Shown: positions 1 to 9,384, counted from the first letter of the stretch. The stretch: DNA of 64,000 nt from Klebsiella oxytoca NBRC 105695 (GCF_001598695.1 NZ_BCZK01000009.1:1-64000), one strand, 5' to 3'. Made by a program: numbers and translations. Notes: generated by a model not told the origin, from the sequence alone.

Positions 1-180
1 ATCACCGCGCCGGACAGGCGGCAGCTGCAGTGGCTGCTGCGTACGGAGCTGGGCGACGGTCCGCTGGCGCTGCTGAAGCTGCGCAACTTCAGGCTGCCGG
101 CGCAGATATTCAGCGCCGGTGTCCCGGCAGCCGGCCGCACGGATGAAGAGGGGTATGACGCGAGGGAGGTGAGTGAATAA
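1..180 (+). CDS. tssM: TssM (IcmF) C-terminal end, partial
   Basis: The first 60 codons of the window are open from base 1 and stop at TAA 178-180. The peptide ends with a leucine-rich stretch and a segment reading NFRLPAQIF, which resembles the extreme C-terminus of TssM/IcmF, the inner-membrane scaffold of the T6SS baseplate-membrane complex. Its position directly before PAAR, tssF, tssG, tssJ and tssE supports this. Most of the gene lies outside the window. The assignment rests on a short segment plus context, so it is likely but not certain. Confidence 0.75.
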   Translation: MTAPDRRQLQWLLRTELGDGPLALLKLRNFRLPAQIFSAGVPAAGRTDEEGYDAREVSE

Positions 181-420
181 TGAACCCGGTGGCGGCCAGC
201 CACGACGAGATTTGACGGTCTTAAGACCACTTCGGCGGTGGCTGGAAATGCCCCCCCTCGAATGAAGCTATTGTGTCGGAGACGGGACGCGGCGAAGCAG
301 AACAAATCCGGTTACGGCCGGAGAGAGAATTGTTACCTGGCGTACTGAGATCTGTCTTGTCGCTCAGAACGGCGGGTAGTGCGTCAGTAATCTGAATATC
401 GACCCATTAAGGAGAGCGCA
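181..420. other. Gap without an intact gene between tssM and the PAAR gene
   Basis: No convincing gene fits here. An ATG overlapping the tssM stop (180-182) opens a reading frame of only 11 codons ending at TGA 213-215. Other frames give fragments with no family I recognise. In many T6SS clusters tssA or another small gene follows tssM, so this may be the scar of a lost gene, but no tssA motif is visible. A good Shine-Dalgarno (AAGGAG) at the right edge serves the PAAR gene. Confidence 0.5.
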
Positions 421-687
421 ATGGCGAAAGGGAGTGACTTGATTCGCGTTGACAGAACTACCTGCGGCGGATTTATCTGCCGGTTCACTATTCTGGGCGT
501 ACCGGTTGCGCGTGAAATAGACCGGGTAACGGGTGGTCAACATCCGGGCATATACACGATCGCTGGCTCTCTTCCTGGAGACAGTCTTGATGGCCTGGGG
601 TAGGCCGGAACGTTGCACAATAAAAGTTCCTGTCCTGGCCCGGTTCGGTTTATCGCCTCAATGATGAACGATACCTATGAGCTGTGA
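421..687 (+). pseudogene. PAAR-domain T6SS spike-tip protein, interrupted by in-frame TAG
   Basis: The ATG at 421 follows AAGGAGAGCGCA. The N-terminus (MAKGSDLIRV, then a CGG motif) and the region VAREIDRVTGGQHPGIYTI match small PAAR proteins that cap the VgrG spike. The frame meets TAG at 601-603 after 60 codons, but continues without another stop for 27 codons to TGA 685-687. That continuation (AGTLHNKSSCPGPVRFIAS) is the expected C-terminal part of PAAR proteins. Several usual PAAR residues also look altered (VDRTT instead of VGDxTT, GSLPGDS). The simplest reading is a recently broken gene; natural amber readthrough or a sequencing error are alternatives. A PAAR copy elsewhere could substitute. 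Confidence 0.75.
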
Positions 688-775
688 TGCTGCTAAAGGT
701 GTATCAGATCGTTCTTCCTTCCCGCGCTTTTAACAAAACGCGTTCACGTTGCTACAAGGCACAGCATAAAATTCT

Positions 776-2536
776 ATGGATGACTTAACTCTGCGTTATT
801 TTGACGCCGAAATGCGTTACCTGCGTGAAGCAGGTGAAGAATTCGCCCGCGCCCATCCTGACCGGGCAGCGGCCTTAAATCTCGACAAAGCGGGCGCGCG
901 CGACCCGTATGTGGAACGCCTGTTTGAAGGCTTCGCCTTTCTGATGGGCCGCCTGCGGGAAAAACTCGACGACGATCTGCCGGAACTGACCGGCGGTCTG
1001 GTCAGCATGATCTGGCCACATTACCTGCGTACCATTCCTTCGCTCTCCATTGTCGAATTCACCGCGGACTGGCATGAACTGAAAGAACCTCTACGCATAG
1101 AAAAGGGCTTTGGCATACTTTCGCAGCCTATTGGCGAAAAGCGCACCCGTTGCCATTACACCACTACGCAACCGTTGACCCTGCTCCCCATGTCGCTTGT
1201 CCGGGCGGGGATGTCGACGGAAGCGGACGGGCGCTCGCTTATCCGCCTGCGCTTTGAGTGCAGCTCGCTGGCAGACTGGAGCCGCATCGATGTAAGCCGC
1301 GTCCCGCTCTATCTGAATGCCGATGCGCCGCTGGCCTGCGCTCTGCATGAGGCGCTGACGCTCCGGGTGGCGAAAACGTATGTTCGCCTCCCCGGCAATG
1401 CCGAACGCAGGACGCTGGACGCCCGTTTTGCCGTCTGCGGTTTCAGTCAGGATGAGGCGCTACTGCCGGAGAGCTGCAGCTTCAGCGGTTATCAGCTGCT
1501 GCTGGAGTATTTTTCCTTCCGGGAAAAATTTATGTCGGTGACGCTGCGCGGCCTGGAAAATGTGAATTTCCCTGAGGTTCTGGCGTGGTTTGAAATTGAT
1601 ATCGTGCTGGAGAAACCGTGGCCGCACGAATATGCGCTGTCGGAGAAAAATCTGCGCCTGCACTGCGCGCCGGTGATTAATCTGTTCCCTCTGGAGTCCG
1701 ATCCGCTGCACCTGGACTCGTTGCAGACCGAATATCTGCTGCGCCCGATGCGTATCCAGGATGGGCATACCGAGATTTATTCCGTGGATTCGGTCACTTC
1801 CTCGCGCCATTCCGGCCATCAGACGTATGTGCCCTTTACCAGCTTCCGTCACAAAGGGGGCATGCTGCGCCATGATGCGCCGGAATATTACTATCATACG
1901 CGGGTGAAGCCCGGTCCTTCCGGGCTGCACGACACCTGGCTGATGCTCGGCGGCGAGGCGTTTGATAACCACAGCGTACCTGAGCATGAAAAGCTATCGC
2001 TCAGCCTGACCGGCACTAATGGTCAACTGCCGCGCCGGGCGCTACAGAGCGCGCTGCTGGATACGGTGGTGAAATCCACCGCCACGCCTATCCAGGTGCG
2101 CAATCTTTGCGCCCCGACGCTGCCGTGTTATCCGCCGGATCGCGACCGATTTCACTGGCGAGTACTGAGTCATCTCGGCAGCAGCTTCCTGTGGATGATG
2201 GATAACGCCGACGTGCTGCGCGGCGCGCTGGCCCTCTATGACTGGACCGATAACGAGATGAATCGCCGCCGCCTGGAGGCGATTGTCGATGTCAGGCACA
2301 GCGAGGTGGAACGTTTTGCGCAGGGCCATTTTCTGCGCGGCGTACAGATTGAGGTGACCCTCGACAGCAGCGGCTTCGCCGGGCACGGCGATATCTGCCT
2401 GTTTGGCGAAATGCTGAACCGCTTCTTCGCGCTCTATACCGATATTCATCTGTTCAACCATCTGATTCTGATACTACAACCTGGGGGAGAACGTCTCGAA
2501 TGGCAGGAGAACCACAACCGCCGTATTCCCGGCTGA
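776..2536 (+). CDS. tssF: T6SS baseplate protein TssF
   Basis: TssF (VasA/ImpG family) is a wedge component of the T6SS baseplate, acting with TssG, TssE and TssK at the cytoplasmic side of the envelope complex. The 586-residue product has the normal family length. Its N-terminus shows the family signature: LRYFDAEMRYLREAGEEFA near residues 6-24, then DPYVERLFEGFAFL at 43-56, then a conserved region rich in PELT and WPHYLR. The gene overlaps the start of tssG by 37 bp, which suggests translational coupling. No frameshift or internal stop is visible, so this part of the system looks intact even though the upstream PAAR gene is not. Confidence 0.95.
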   Translation: MDDLTLRYFDAEMRYLREAGEEFARAHPDRAAALNLDKAGARDPYVERLFEGFAFLMGRLREKLDDDLPELTGGLVSMIWPHYLRTIPSLSIVEFTADWHELKEPLRIEKGFGILSQPIGEKRTRCHYTTTQPLTLLPMSLVRAGMSTEADGRSLIRLRFECSSLADWSRIDVSRVPLYLNADAPLACALHEALTLRVAKTYVRLPGNAERRTLDARFAVCGFSQDEALLPESCSFSGYQLLLEYFSFREKFMSVTLRGLENVNFPEVLAWFEIDIVLEKPWPHEYALSEKNLRLHCAPVINLFPLESDPLHLDSLQTEYLLRPMRIQDGHTEIYSVDSVTSSRHSGHQTYVPFTSFRHKGGMLRHDAPEYYYHTRVKPGPSGLHDTWLMLGGEAFDNHSVPEHEKLSLSLTGTNGQLPRRALQSALLDTVVKSTATPIQVRNLCAPTLPCYPPDRDRFHWRVLSHLGSSFLWMMDNADVLRGALALYDWTDNEMNRRRLEAIVDVRHSEVERFAQGHFLRGVQIEVTLDSSGFAGHGDICLFGEMLNRFFALYTDIHLFNHLILILQPGGERLEWQENHNRRIPG

Positions 2537-3585
2537 GTCCCCGGCTGGAGCGGGAAATCCATCGCATTAACTTCTACCGCTTCTGCCAGTTACTGGAAAA
2601 GCGTCACCCGGAAGCCTCCCCGTTGGGCGGTACTCTGAACCCGGCCAGCGATCCGGTACGTTTTCGCCCGCATCCGGGAATGGGCTTCCCGGTTAGCGAG
2701 CTAAAAGCGGTGGAATATGATGAGTATCATCCTGATGCGCCGCCGACGGTGCGTACGACGTTTATGGGGCTCTACGGCGTCGACTCACCCCTGCCCACCG
2801 CATGGCTCGATGATATCGCCCGACAGCGGGAAGGGCACGAAGCGCAGGAGGCCTTTCTCGATATCTTTAACCACCGCATTCTGACGCAGTTCTATCGCAT
2901 CTGGCGAAAATATTCGTACCCGGCGACGTTTGAAGCGGGCGGCAGGGACAGCACCTCGCAGAGTCTACTGGGACTTATCGGTCTGGGCATACCGGGTACC
3001 GCAAAGCATATCGCCACTCCGACGTCGCGTTTTCTGGCGCTGCTCGGCATCATGCGCCTGCCTGCGCGTACCGAAGAGGGCGTGCAGGCGCTGGTACGGC
3101 TGCTGGCTCCCCGCACGCAGGCCCGCGTCACGCCGCACTCTCCGCGCCCGTTTTCCATCAGCCATCCTCTGGGGTTTTACGACAATGACGATTTTCTGCT
3201 TGATGGCTATAACGTGCTGGGCGATGAAACGACAGAGATCAGCAGCCAGCTGTTGATTGCGCTGAATACGGATGATATTGCCGAGACGCAGGGATGGTTA
3301 CCGGAAGGGCAGCTATATCAGGACTTTGTGGTCCTGCAGCGGGTCTATCTCGGGTGGCGCTATAAGGCGCGGATACAGCTGACCGTTCCTGCTCAGCTAC
3401 TGGCTGCGCCGGTGCTGGGCGACTCCCCTTTTATGCTCGGCATGACGGGGGTACTGGGTGTGGAGGGGGAAACGATCCCGCCCGATATCCCCGCCGCTTT
3501 TACTATTGAGCCAGGCAACTATAACGGAATGCCGTCTGCAACTTTACAACAAGGAAACCAACGTGTTGCGTATCACTTCGATTAA
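2500..3585 (+). CDS. tssG: T6SS baseplate protein TssG
   Basis: TssG (VasB/ImpH family) is the partner of TssF in the baseplate wedge. The 361-residue product begins inside the 3' end of tssF, with the AGAACG and GGGGGAGAACG stretch upstream giving a plausible ribosome binding site. Family-like features include the N-terminal INFYRFCQLLEKRHPEASPLGG segment and, in the C-terminal half, a LDGYNVLGDE motif. Its own 3' end overlaps the tssJ start by 23 bp. The order tssF-tssG-tssJ-tssE with overlaps throughout indicates one transcript. Confidence 0.93.
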   Translation: MAGEPQPPYSRLSPRLEREIHRINFYRFCQLLEKRHPEASPLGGTLNPASDPVRFRPHPGMGFPVSELKAVEYDEYHPDAPPTVRTTFMGLYGVDSPLPTAWLDDIARQREGHEAQEAFLDIFNHRILTQFYRIWRKYSYPATFEAGGRDSTSQSLLGLIGLGIPGTAKHIATPTSRFLALLGIMRLPARTEEGVQALVRLLAPRTQARVTPHSPRPFSISHPLGFYDNDDFLLDGYNVLGDETTEISSQLLIALNTDDIAETQGWLPEGQLYQDFVVLQRVYLGWRYKARIQLTVPAQLLAAPVLGDSPFMLGMTGVLGVEGETIPPDIPAAFTIEPGNYNGMPSATLQQGNQRVAYHFD

Positions 3586-4102
3586 GCGATCTACCTTACT
3601 ACTTATACCGTTAATGCTGACGGGGTGTGGCCTGATGCAGAAAATTAGCGACGGCACCTCATCGGTAGTGAAATCGGTCTTTTATAAACCGGTAAAAACC
3701 CTGCATCTGGACGTGACTGGCCGGGCGGAGCTGAACACCGATGAGCGGGAAAATGCCTCATTCTCCCAGCCGGTGATGGTATGGGTGTACCAGCTCAGGG
3801 ACCGTAAGGCGTTTGATCAATTGCTCTATCAGCAGCTGGCTTCGGAAGGTGATAATGCAGCCGGAAACGAACTGCTTGCCAGCCATAGCCTGGTGGTGAA
3901 ACCCGGCGCAGACGCCAGCCTCGACATGCCGATGGATGAAAGAACGCAGTTTATCGCGGTGGTGGGGCTGTTTCGGGCGCCGGATATGGTGAGGAATGAC
4001 TGGAAGCTGGTACTGAGACGCGACGACCTCGATCCGGACAAACCACGCGTTATTGAAGCCAGCCAACATCGTCTGACGCTGCAACCGAAGAAGGATGACT
4101 GA
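3563..4102 (+). CDS. tssJ: T6SS outer-membrane lipoprotein TssJ
   Basis: TssJ (SciN family) is a lipoprotein that anchors the TssL-TssM complex to the outer membrane. I place the start at GTG 3563 because AAGGA lies 7 nt upstream and the protein then begins with a proper lipoprotein signal: basic residues, a hydrophobic run and the lipobox LTGC with the acylated Cys at residue 22. A longer in-frame reading from 3458 would run deep inside tssG and lacks a ribosome binding site. The mature part is a beta-rich domain of about 155 residues. The stop codon overlaps the tssE start. Confidence 0.9.
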   Translation: MLRITSIKRSTLLLIPLMLTGCGLMQKISDGTSSVVKSVFYKPVKTLHLDVTGRAELNTDERENASFSQPVMVWVYQLRDRKAFDQLLYQQLASEGDNAAGNELLASHSLVVKPGADASLDMPMDERTQFIAVVGLFRAPDMVRNDWKLVLRRDDLDPDKPRVIEASQHRLTLQPKKDD

Positions 4103-4593
4103 TGATGGGGGGAACTTCTCTGTATGAAATGCTCTACGGCAATTTTGCCGGAGGGACTGCACTGGACCAGGTGAGCGAAGAAACCCAGGTGATTCTGTCG
4201 GTTCTGGATAATATGCAGCGCATTGTTAACTGTCGCGCCGGGACGCTGGCGCATCTTCCGGATTACGGCCTGCCGGATATGACTAAAATTCTGCAGGGTA
4301 TGCCAGGGACGGCCCATGAACTGATGAGCATCTTGTCGACCGTGTTGCTTAAATATGAGCCCAGGCTAAAGAAAGTGAAGGTGGTTCTGCTGGCGCAGGC
4401 GATGGCGGGCAAGCTGCGCTATGGGCTTGATGCTGAGCTGAGGGGTATTGGCCTGGTACGTTATGGTACCGTATTTATGCCCGAGGGAAGGGTGCTTATT
4501 CGTCATCTGAAGCAGCAGCATTACCTGGAGGCCCGTTCCGCAATCCAGGCTTTGCAGGCTGGTATCATCAGTTCGTCCAACGCTGAAGCTTGA
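4102..4593 (+). CDS. tssE: T6SS baseplate protein TssE (gp25-like)
   Basis: TssE is the gp25/GPW lysozyme-like baseplate protein that nucleates sheath assembly. The 163-residue product contains the family core: VILSVLDNMQRIVNCRAGTL, then YGLPDM, and a central region around YEPRLKKVKV that matches the gp25 E-P-R-L motif. The start overlaps the tssJ stop as ATGA; ATG at 4105 is an equally possible start. It is the last gene of this T6SS operon, followed by a strong hairpin and a convergent gene. Confidence 0.9.
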   Translation: MMGGTSLYEMLYGNFAGGTALDQVSEETQVILSVLDNMQRIVNCRAGTLAHLPDYGLPDMTKILQGMPGTAHELMSILSTVLLKYEPRLKKVKVVLLAQAMAGKLRYGLDAELRGIGLVRYGTVFMPEGRVLIRHLKQQHYLEARSAIQALQAGIISSSNAEA

Positions 4594-4672
4594 TGAGAAC
4601 CGGCGGTGGCCCGTGCCCGCCGGGGAATGATGCGCTTTAAAGATGAAAACGCGCCATCGACGCTCTTCTTGC

Positions 4673-4700
4673 GAGCTGGCGCGGTCCGCCGCGCCAGCTC
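4673..4700. terminator. Perfect 12-bp hairpin between convergent tssE and xynB
   Basis: GAGCTGGCGCGG (4673-4684), loop TCCG, then its exact complement (4689-4700). It lies between two converging genes, so it probably ends transcription from one or both sides. No T-tract follows on either strand, so it is not a textbook intrinsic terminator. Confidence 0.55.
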
Positions 4701-4741
4701 CGCTTACAGAGACGTTTGGCTACCCCTAACCAGCGGGTCGT

Positions 4742-6421
4742 TTAATAACTACGTAACTCATTGGCTTCCCAGCTATAAACCTCATTACCAACTAACGAAT
4801 CGCCAAGTTCCTGATAATCAAAATGATAAAACTCAGCGCTGGCGCCATAGCCGGAGTAGTCGACTGCCGCAAGGCCAACAAACGCTCCGGTAAAGAAACC
4901 GCCATAGCTCTGCAAGACATAGTCATCTGAAAGGATAGCGGCATCTAACCTGACCGGGATTTCAGTGAACGCGACGCCATCAAAGCTATATTCATAGCTA
5001 TACGTTTCCTTCCTGACTTTGCTGCGCAACCAGACATATTCGACATGCTCTGGCACCTTAATGGCATTATCTTTCAGATAGGAAGTATATTTTCCGCGAT
5101 TATTTTCCCCTATTTCAATGACCCTTCCATTAATTTCATTCCAGGTAACAAACACAAAGCTCCAGTGGCGATCGTTATAGTAATTCGTTAATCCTGCCAT
5201 TTGCTGGTAGTTGAACGGATCAAATTTTACTTTTACCTGGGCATCAAAATAAAAGGCTTGCCAGCGTCGGGCAATCAGCGACAGATCGTGCGTATTGGCT
5301 AAAGAGCCCTGGCCGATTAAGGTGAGCTTTCCGTCTCCGGTAGTACCCATTTTCTCGCTAAAGGGCACCCGCAGCGTATTCCAGTTGGGATCGAGCGTCG
5401 GCGTGGTAAAGTCGTCGTGCTGGCTACGATCCTCTGCACTTTCGGTATAAATGGCGTCTTTCGGCCCCTCGACGAACGTTTTACCGCCGTGACCGCCCGC
5501 AATACGCGGCCAGCCATCTTCATCCCAGTACACTTTTTGGATCGACGTTTCTCTGCCGAGGGTTGACCAGCCGCGAGGATCGTAGACCGACTCGCCAGGG
5601 CGATTCCACGGACGAGCGCAGAGCGAGGCATAGTACCATTCGCCTCCTGGGGTAGAAACTAAGGCGCCATGCCCTTGCTTTTGGATATAGCTGTCTGGCG
5701 TATCAACATTCGTTAAGAAGACGTCTCCCGGTTCGGTGGTAAAACTGTTGGCTTCCAGCGTTTTTGAGCGGGCAACCACTTCCTGGTGGGTGAATACGGT
5801 TCCTCCTTGAGCGGCAAAAAGATAATAATATCCGTTGAGCTTATAGAGATGTGGCCCTTCAACGAGGCCAACGGCAGTCCCATGATAAATGGTACGCGCG
5901 GTTCCTGGCATTAATTTCAGGGTTTTGGTATCCAGTTCGGTTAACGTAATGCCGTCAAAAGGGTGGTGATATTCGCGATGATCCCAGGTTTGCTGCACGA
6001 TATATTTTCGGCCATCATCATCGTGGAAAAGAGAGGCATCAAAACCCACGCCGTTAAGCTTGACAGGATCGCTCCAGGGGCCGCGAATATCGGTCGCGGT
6101 GGTCAGATAGTTAGTCATGTCTTTAAAGGCGCCTTCGGTGACTTTGACATCGGTATAGACTAACCAGAATTGACCGTCGGCCCAGGAGAGCGCCGGCGCC
6201 CAGATGCCGCCGGATGAGGGGTTGCCTTTCATATCCAGCAGGGTGGTCGTTGACAAAGGCGCAGGGAGAAGATTCCAGTGCTCAAGGTCTTTTGACTCAT
6301 GTAAACGAACGCCAGGAAACCACTCAAATGTAGAGTTGGCGATATAGTAAGTGTCCTCGACACGGATAATACTGGGGTCGGCATTAAACCCACGTAAAAT
6401 AGGGTTTTGAATAAGAGACAT
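4742..6421 (-). CDS. xynB: Beta-xylosidase, glycoside hydrolase family 43
   Basis: This 559-residue cytoplasmic enzyme should release D-xylose from the non-reducing ends of xylo-oligosaccharides. The catalytic domain shows the GH43 triad at the positions known from Selenomonas beta-xylosidase: Asp15 in NADPSII (general base), Asp128 in GFDASLF (pKa modulator) and Glu188 in LVEGPHLYK (general acid). The C-terminal half is the beta-sandwich accessory domain usual for this subfamily. It has no signal peptide. It sits 55 bp downstream of the symporter gene and is almost certainly co-transcribed with it, a pairing also seen in E. coli yagGH. Confidence 0.93.
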   Translation of the reverse strand: MSLIQNPILRGFNADPSIIRVEDTYYIANSTFEWFPGVRLHESKDLEHWNLLPAPLSTTTLLDMKGNPSSGGIWAPALSWADGQFWLVYTDVKVTEGAFKDMTNYLTTATDIRGPWSDPVKLNGVGFDASLFHDDDGRKYIVQQTWDHREYHHPFDGITLTELDTKTLKLMPGTARTIYHGTAVGLVEGPHLYKLNGYYYLFAAQGGTVFTHQEVVARSKTLEANSFTTEPGDVFLTNVDTPDSYIQKQGHGALVSTPGGEWYYASLCARPWNRPGESVYDPRGWSTLGRETSIQKVYWDEDGWPRIAGGHGGKTFVEGPKDAIYTESAEDRSQHDDFTTPTLDPNWNTLRVPFSEKMGTTGDGKLTLIGQGSLANTHDLSLIARRWQAFYFDAQVKVKFDPFNYQQMAGLTNYYNDRHWSFVFVTWNEINGRVIEIGENNRGKYTSYLKDNAIKVPEHVEYVWLRSKVRKETYSYEYSFDGVAFTEIPVRLDAAILSDDYVLQSYGGFFTGAFVGLAAVDYSGYGASAEFYHFDYQELGDSLVGNEVYSWEANELRSY

Positions 6422-6476
6422 ATCATTACACCTTTTTTATTTAAAAGTTCCAACTGCGTCAGATTTATATTTTTAA

Positions 6477-7931
6477 CTACACGCGTATCTCATCAAGCTG
6501 ACGATTGATATCGGTCACGTTTTTGTCCGAGATGGGATAAACCTGGATAATGATCATTGAAATAATCGCCAAAGCAATCGGGATCCAAACTGCGGTCATT
6601 ATAATCCCCTCGATTGCGCTGGCACTTTGCCGGGCGCCGGTTTCATTGAAGCCATAAACGGCCAGCAACCACAGAGGAAACGCGCCGCCGATAGTAAAGC
6701 CAATCTTAAAAAAGAGCCCCATAATAGCGTTAATGATGGCAGCGTTTCGTTTGCCCGATTTTAGTTCGCCATATGCAATCACTTCCGGCACCAGCGCCCA
6801 CATGAAGCCGGTCGCTGACGTTAAGCCCCACTGTTTAATAAATGTCGCGATGTAAGCAAGCCACAGCGCATCGTGCATACCCTCGCGCGACCAAATATAG
6901 GTTAATAATTCACCGACAATGAACATGGCCAGAAAAAGATGGAAGAACCCTTTTTTGCCAAAAATTTTCTTGAGTCGCGGCCAGAAAATGGGGAAAGCAA
7001 TGCCCGGAATAGAGGCGACCAGGCCAACTGCCCCCATCCATTCTGAATGGCCAACAACGTACTGATTGAAAAAGCCATTTACCGTGTTCATAAAAAACAT
7101 GAACGTAAAGGCCAGCATAAAGAACAGTCCGAGAATAACCAGCGGGCGATTATGTTTGAGTTCAAGAAAAAGATCGGTGGTTTTGACGTTAGCCGTCTGT
7201 TCCGCTGTCGCCACCACACGTTCTTTGGTGAATTTATAGCAGATGAAAAGCGCCACCGCGCCAATCAACATATAAATTGAGTAAACGCCAAACCAGGCAT
7301 AGTTCGCAGAAGGATCGGTATAGTTACCCAGATTGAGTTCAATACCAAAAAAACCGGTGTCCTTCAGGCTGCGATCTTTAGGCGAAGCCATTTGTACAAA
7401 CATCGGGAACAGAGTATAGACAAGCAGGTTGGCGCTGTTGGCCAGCATCATTCGCGTACTGGTGAGCTTATCAATCGATTCCGGGTCGCGCGTCAGTGAA
7501 GCGTTAAGTGAACCATAAGGAATATTCACGAGCGAATAGACTAAATCCAGCGCCAGATAGATGATAAAAGCAAAAGGGACTGAACCGCGGACGCCGGGGA
7601 TCGGGGCAAAAAGTAAAGCGGAAAGGATCACCAGCGGCACGCCGGCTCTGAGCAGCCAGGGACGGTATTTCCCGGCGTTCGATGTTCTCTTATCAACGAA
7701 AGTTCCCACCATCGGATCCCAAAAGACATTGATGATGCGGACAAAAAGAAATATAAACCCTGCCGTTGCTGTACTGATGGTATTGACCGTCAGCATGTGC
7801 AGAGCAAGAAAACCGCCAATTGTGCCAAAAACCAGGTTTTGAGCAAAGTCGCCCATCCCATAACCAATACGTTCCCCGCGAGTTAATTTATGATATTCGT
7901 CATGGCGACTTTGCATTATGTTTTTACCCAT
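6477..7931 (-). CDS. xynT: Xyloside/oligosaccharide:cation symporter, GPH family (YagG-like)
   Basis: The product (484 residues from ATG 7931) is a 12-helix glycoside-pentoside-hexuronide symporter. The hallmark RIGYGMGDFAQN lies near the N-terminus and RIINVFWDPMVGTFVDKR follows the second helix, as in MelB/YagG-type carriers. A longer reading begins with GTG at 7970 but lacks a ribosome binding site; GGAG 10 nt before ATG 7931 favours the shorter form, and ATG 7916 is also possible. It likely imports xylo-oligosaccharides for the downstream beta-xylosidase. A half-match to a CRP site (TGTGA at 8039) lies about 110 bp upstream, which would suit catabolite control, though this is weak. Confidence 0.88.
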   Translation of the reverse strand: MGKNIMQSRHDEYHKLTRGERIGYGMGDFAQNLVFGTIGGFLALHMLTVNTISTATAGFIFLFVRIINVFWDPMVGTFVDKRTSNAGKYRPWLLRAGVPLVILSALLFAPIPGVRGSVPFAFIIYLALDLVYSLVNIPYGSLNASLTRDPESIDKLTSTRMMLANSANLLVYTLFPMFVQMASPKDRSLKDTGFFGIELNLGNYTDPSANYAWFGVYSIYMLIGAVALFICYKFTKERVVATAEQTANVKTTDLFLELKHNRPLVILGLFFMLAFTFMFFMNTVNGFFNQYVVGHSEWMGAVGLVASIPGIAFPIFWPRLKKIFGKKGFFHLFLAMFIVGELLTYIWSREGMHDALWLAYIATFIKQWGLTSATGFMWALVPEVIAYGELKSGKRNAAIINAIMGLFFKIGFTIGGAFPLWLLAVYGFNETGARQSASAIEGIIMTAVWIPIALAIISMIIIQVYPISDKNVTDINRQLDEIRV

Positions 7932-8937
7932 GCTGAGCAGACTCCGGCTTGCTGTGTAGATGTGTAACACTTTCTGACATAAATGATCTCGAAGAATCTA
8001 TTACGTTTTTAAATTAATTTATTATGTTTTTTTACTTCTGTGATCATCAAAGCAAAGGCAACTCCAGAGTATGTTGAGTCGCTACACAAAAATGCTATTC
8101 CGCCTGCGTTGGAATTTTCTAAAACCACCATTTTATCCCTTACAACTTGCATTCCTGCATAAAATGTACGCCAGATAGCTCCCCGAGTGTTAAATATATA
8201 AAGCTGTTATTTGCGAGATGGCTCACATTTGGGGCTTTTCTTAATCGCTGAGTGAAATAACGTAATTCAATGACCGGGCAGGAGAATAGAGGATGTGTCA
8301 CAATTATTAATTTACTTTTCCCTTGATTTTGGCGTTTAGCATGCAACGGTATTTTGCGAGGGGCACGGTCAGCGTTTATACCACCAGCGCGGCGCTGTCG
8401 CAGTCGAGTCGTTACGGTGTTCCTGGCGGTAGCGCAGGTTAATACGTCCATCACTGCCGACGGGTGTTTGGGCGCTCCGCAAGCCTTGTGGACGCTTGCG
8501 CTGCAATAAAGGCATGCAGTCGAAAAGGAGAGGGACGGGACAATAACGTTTTTACCCATACTGTTTTGCATTTATGCAGCCGATGAAGACTTGCCGGGTA
8601 TATGCCGCAATAATCGTAAGGATATATCCGCAGGGTTTTCCTTATACCCTATGAAAAATAGCAGGGGGCTGTTGGAATAAGGATATACGTTCCGTCGCAA
8701 ATGCCTGAGCCGTTACTGAGTTCACTGCTGGTCAGCGAATTATCCTTAGGGTAGATTTATACGGATTAGCATAAATGATGACACGTTTATTAGGGAGGCG
8801 CGACAACCCGAATAGTGAAAAAACCTCACTGGCCGGACAAAATAAAAATTAAATTGCTCTCATAATAGCGGCATATTCTGCCTGCCCGGAATGGGATTGT
8901 TATTATCTGAATAAGATTAACCTGTCTTGAGATAAAC
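7932..8937. other. Long intergenic region with no supported gene
   Basis: About 1 kb without a convincing gene. Reading frames are short, lack ribosome binding sites and show no family resemblance. Several AT-rich, promoter-like stretches lie between 7980 and 8060 and probably carry the xyloside operon promoter. Because the next segment is a decayed porin, this region may be further debris from the same lost sugar-utilisation locus. Confidence 0.5.
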
Positions 8938-9320
8938 ATGACAATGATAAAAAACTTACATCAACGATGGCGGTTATCGCCGCTGGCCTTCCGCGACTAT
9001 GACAACGGCAAGGACACTAGCGACAACCGTAAAACGATGGCGCCATCGTGCGGCCAATGTACTTCTGGAACGATGTGCATTCGACCTGGCTGGAAGCAAG
9101 CTATCAGCGCGTCGATTACGATCGGGGCGGCGATAACCGCGGCTGGAAGCTGACGCTGTCGCAAAACATCGCCATTGGCATGGGGGCGGAGAGCCGCCGG
9201 ATGCTGCGCTTCTACGTCCCCGGCGGCCGGGTGGACAATAAGCACATCGCCAAAGTGAACGACAGCAGCGTCGAACGGCTGCATTCGTTAAACGTCGGCG
9301 GGATGTTTGAGGCGTGGTTC
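8938..9320 (+). pseudogene. C-terminal remnant of a LamB-type carbohydrate porin
   Basis: Two adjoining frames together spell the end of a maltoporin/BglH/ScrY-family outer membrane protein. The first frame gives WRLSPLAFRDYDNGKDTSDN; after a small insertion near 9032-9036 the second frame gives RPMYFWNDVHSTWLEASYQR, KLTLSQNIAIGMG and the terminal NVGGMFEAWF at 9291-9320. The normal stop after the final Phe is missing and the frame runs on into unrelated sequence. The N-terminal three quarters of the gene are absent. It lies beside the xyloside operon and may once have supplied the outer-membrane entry step. It is not functional. Confidence 0.8.
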
Positions 9321-9338
9321 CAGGTCTGTCGGCATCTA

Positions 9339-9372
9339 CGCGAACAGGCTGGCCTGCGCCGGCCTGTTCGCG
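9339..9372. terminator. Hairpin between porin remnant and the DUF523-DUF1722 gene
   Basis: Arms 9339-9352 (CGCGAACAGGCTGG) and 9359-9372 pair over 14 bp with one G-T wobble, loop of six bases. It lies just beyond the last gene of the minus-strand operon and may serve as its terminator. No clear T-tract on either side. Confidence 0.5.
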
Positions 9373-9384
9373 GGTTCTGTAGAC

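Noticed and set aside
8140-8571. 143-codon reading frame on the minus strand
   Set aside because: Composition is not protein-like, no ribosome binding site, and the region is flanked by decayed DNA. A stretch reading INLRYRQEHRNDS looked faintly like an outer-membrane porin but is too short to support.
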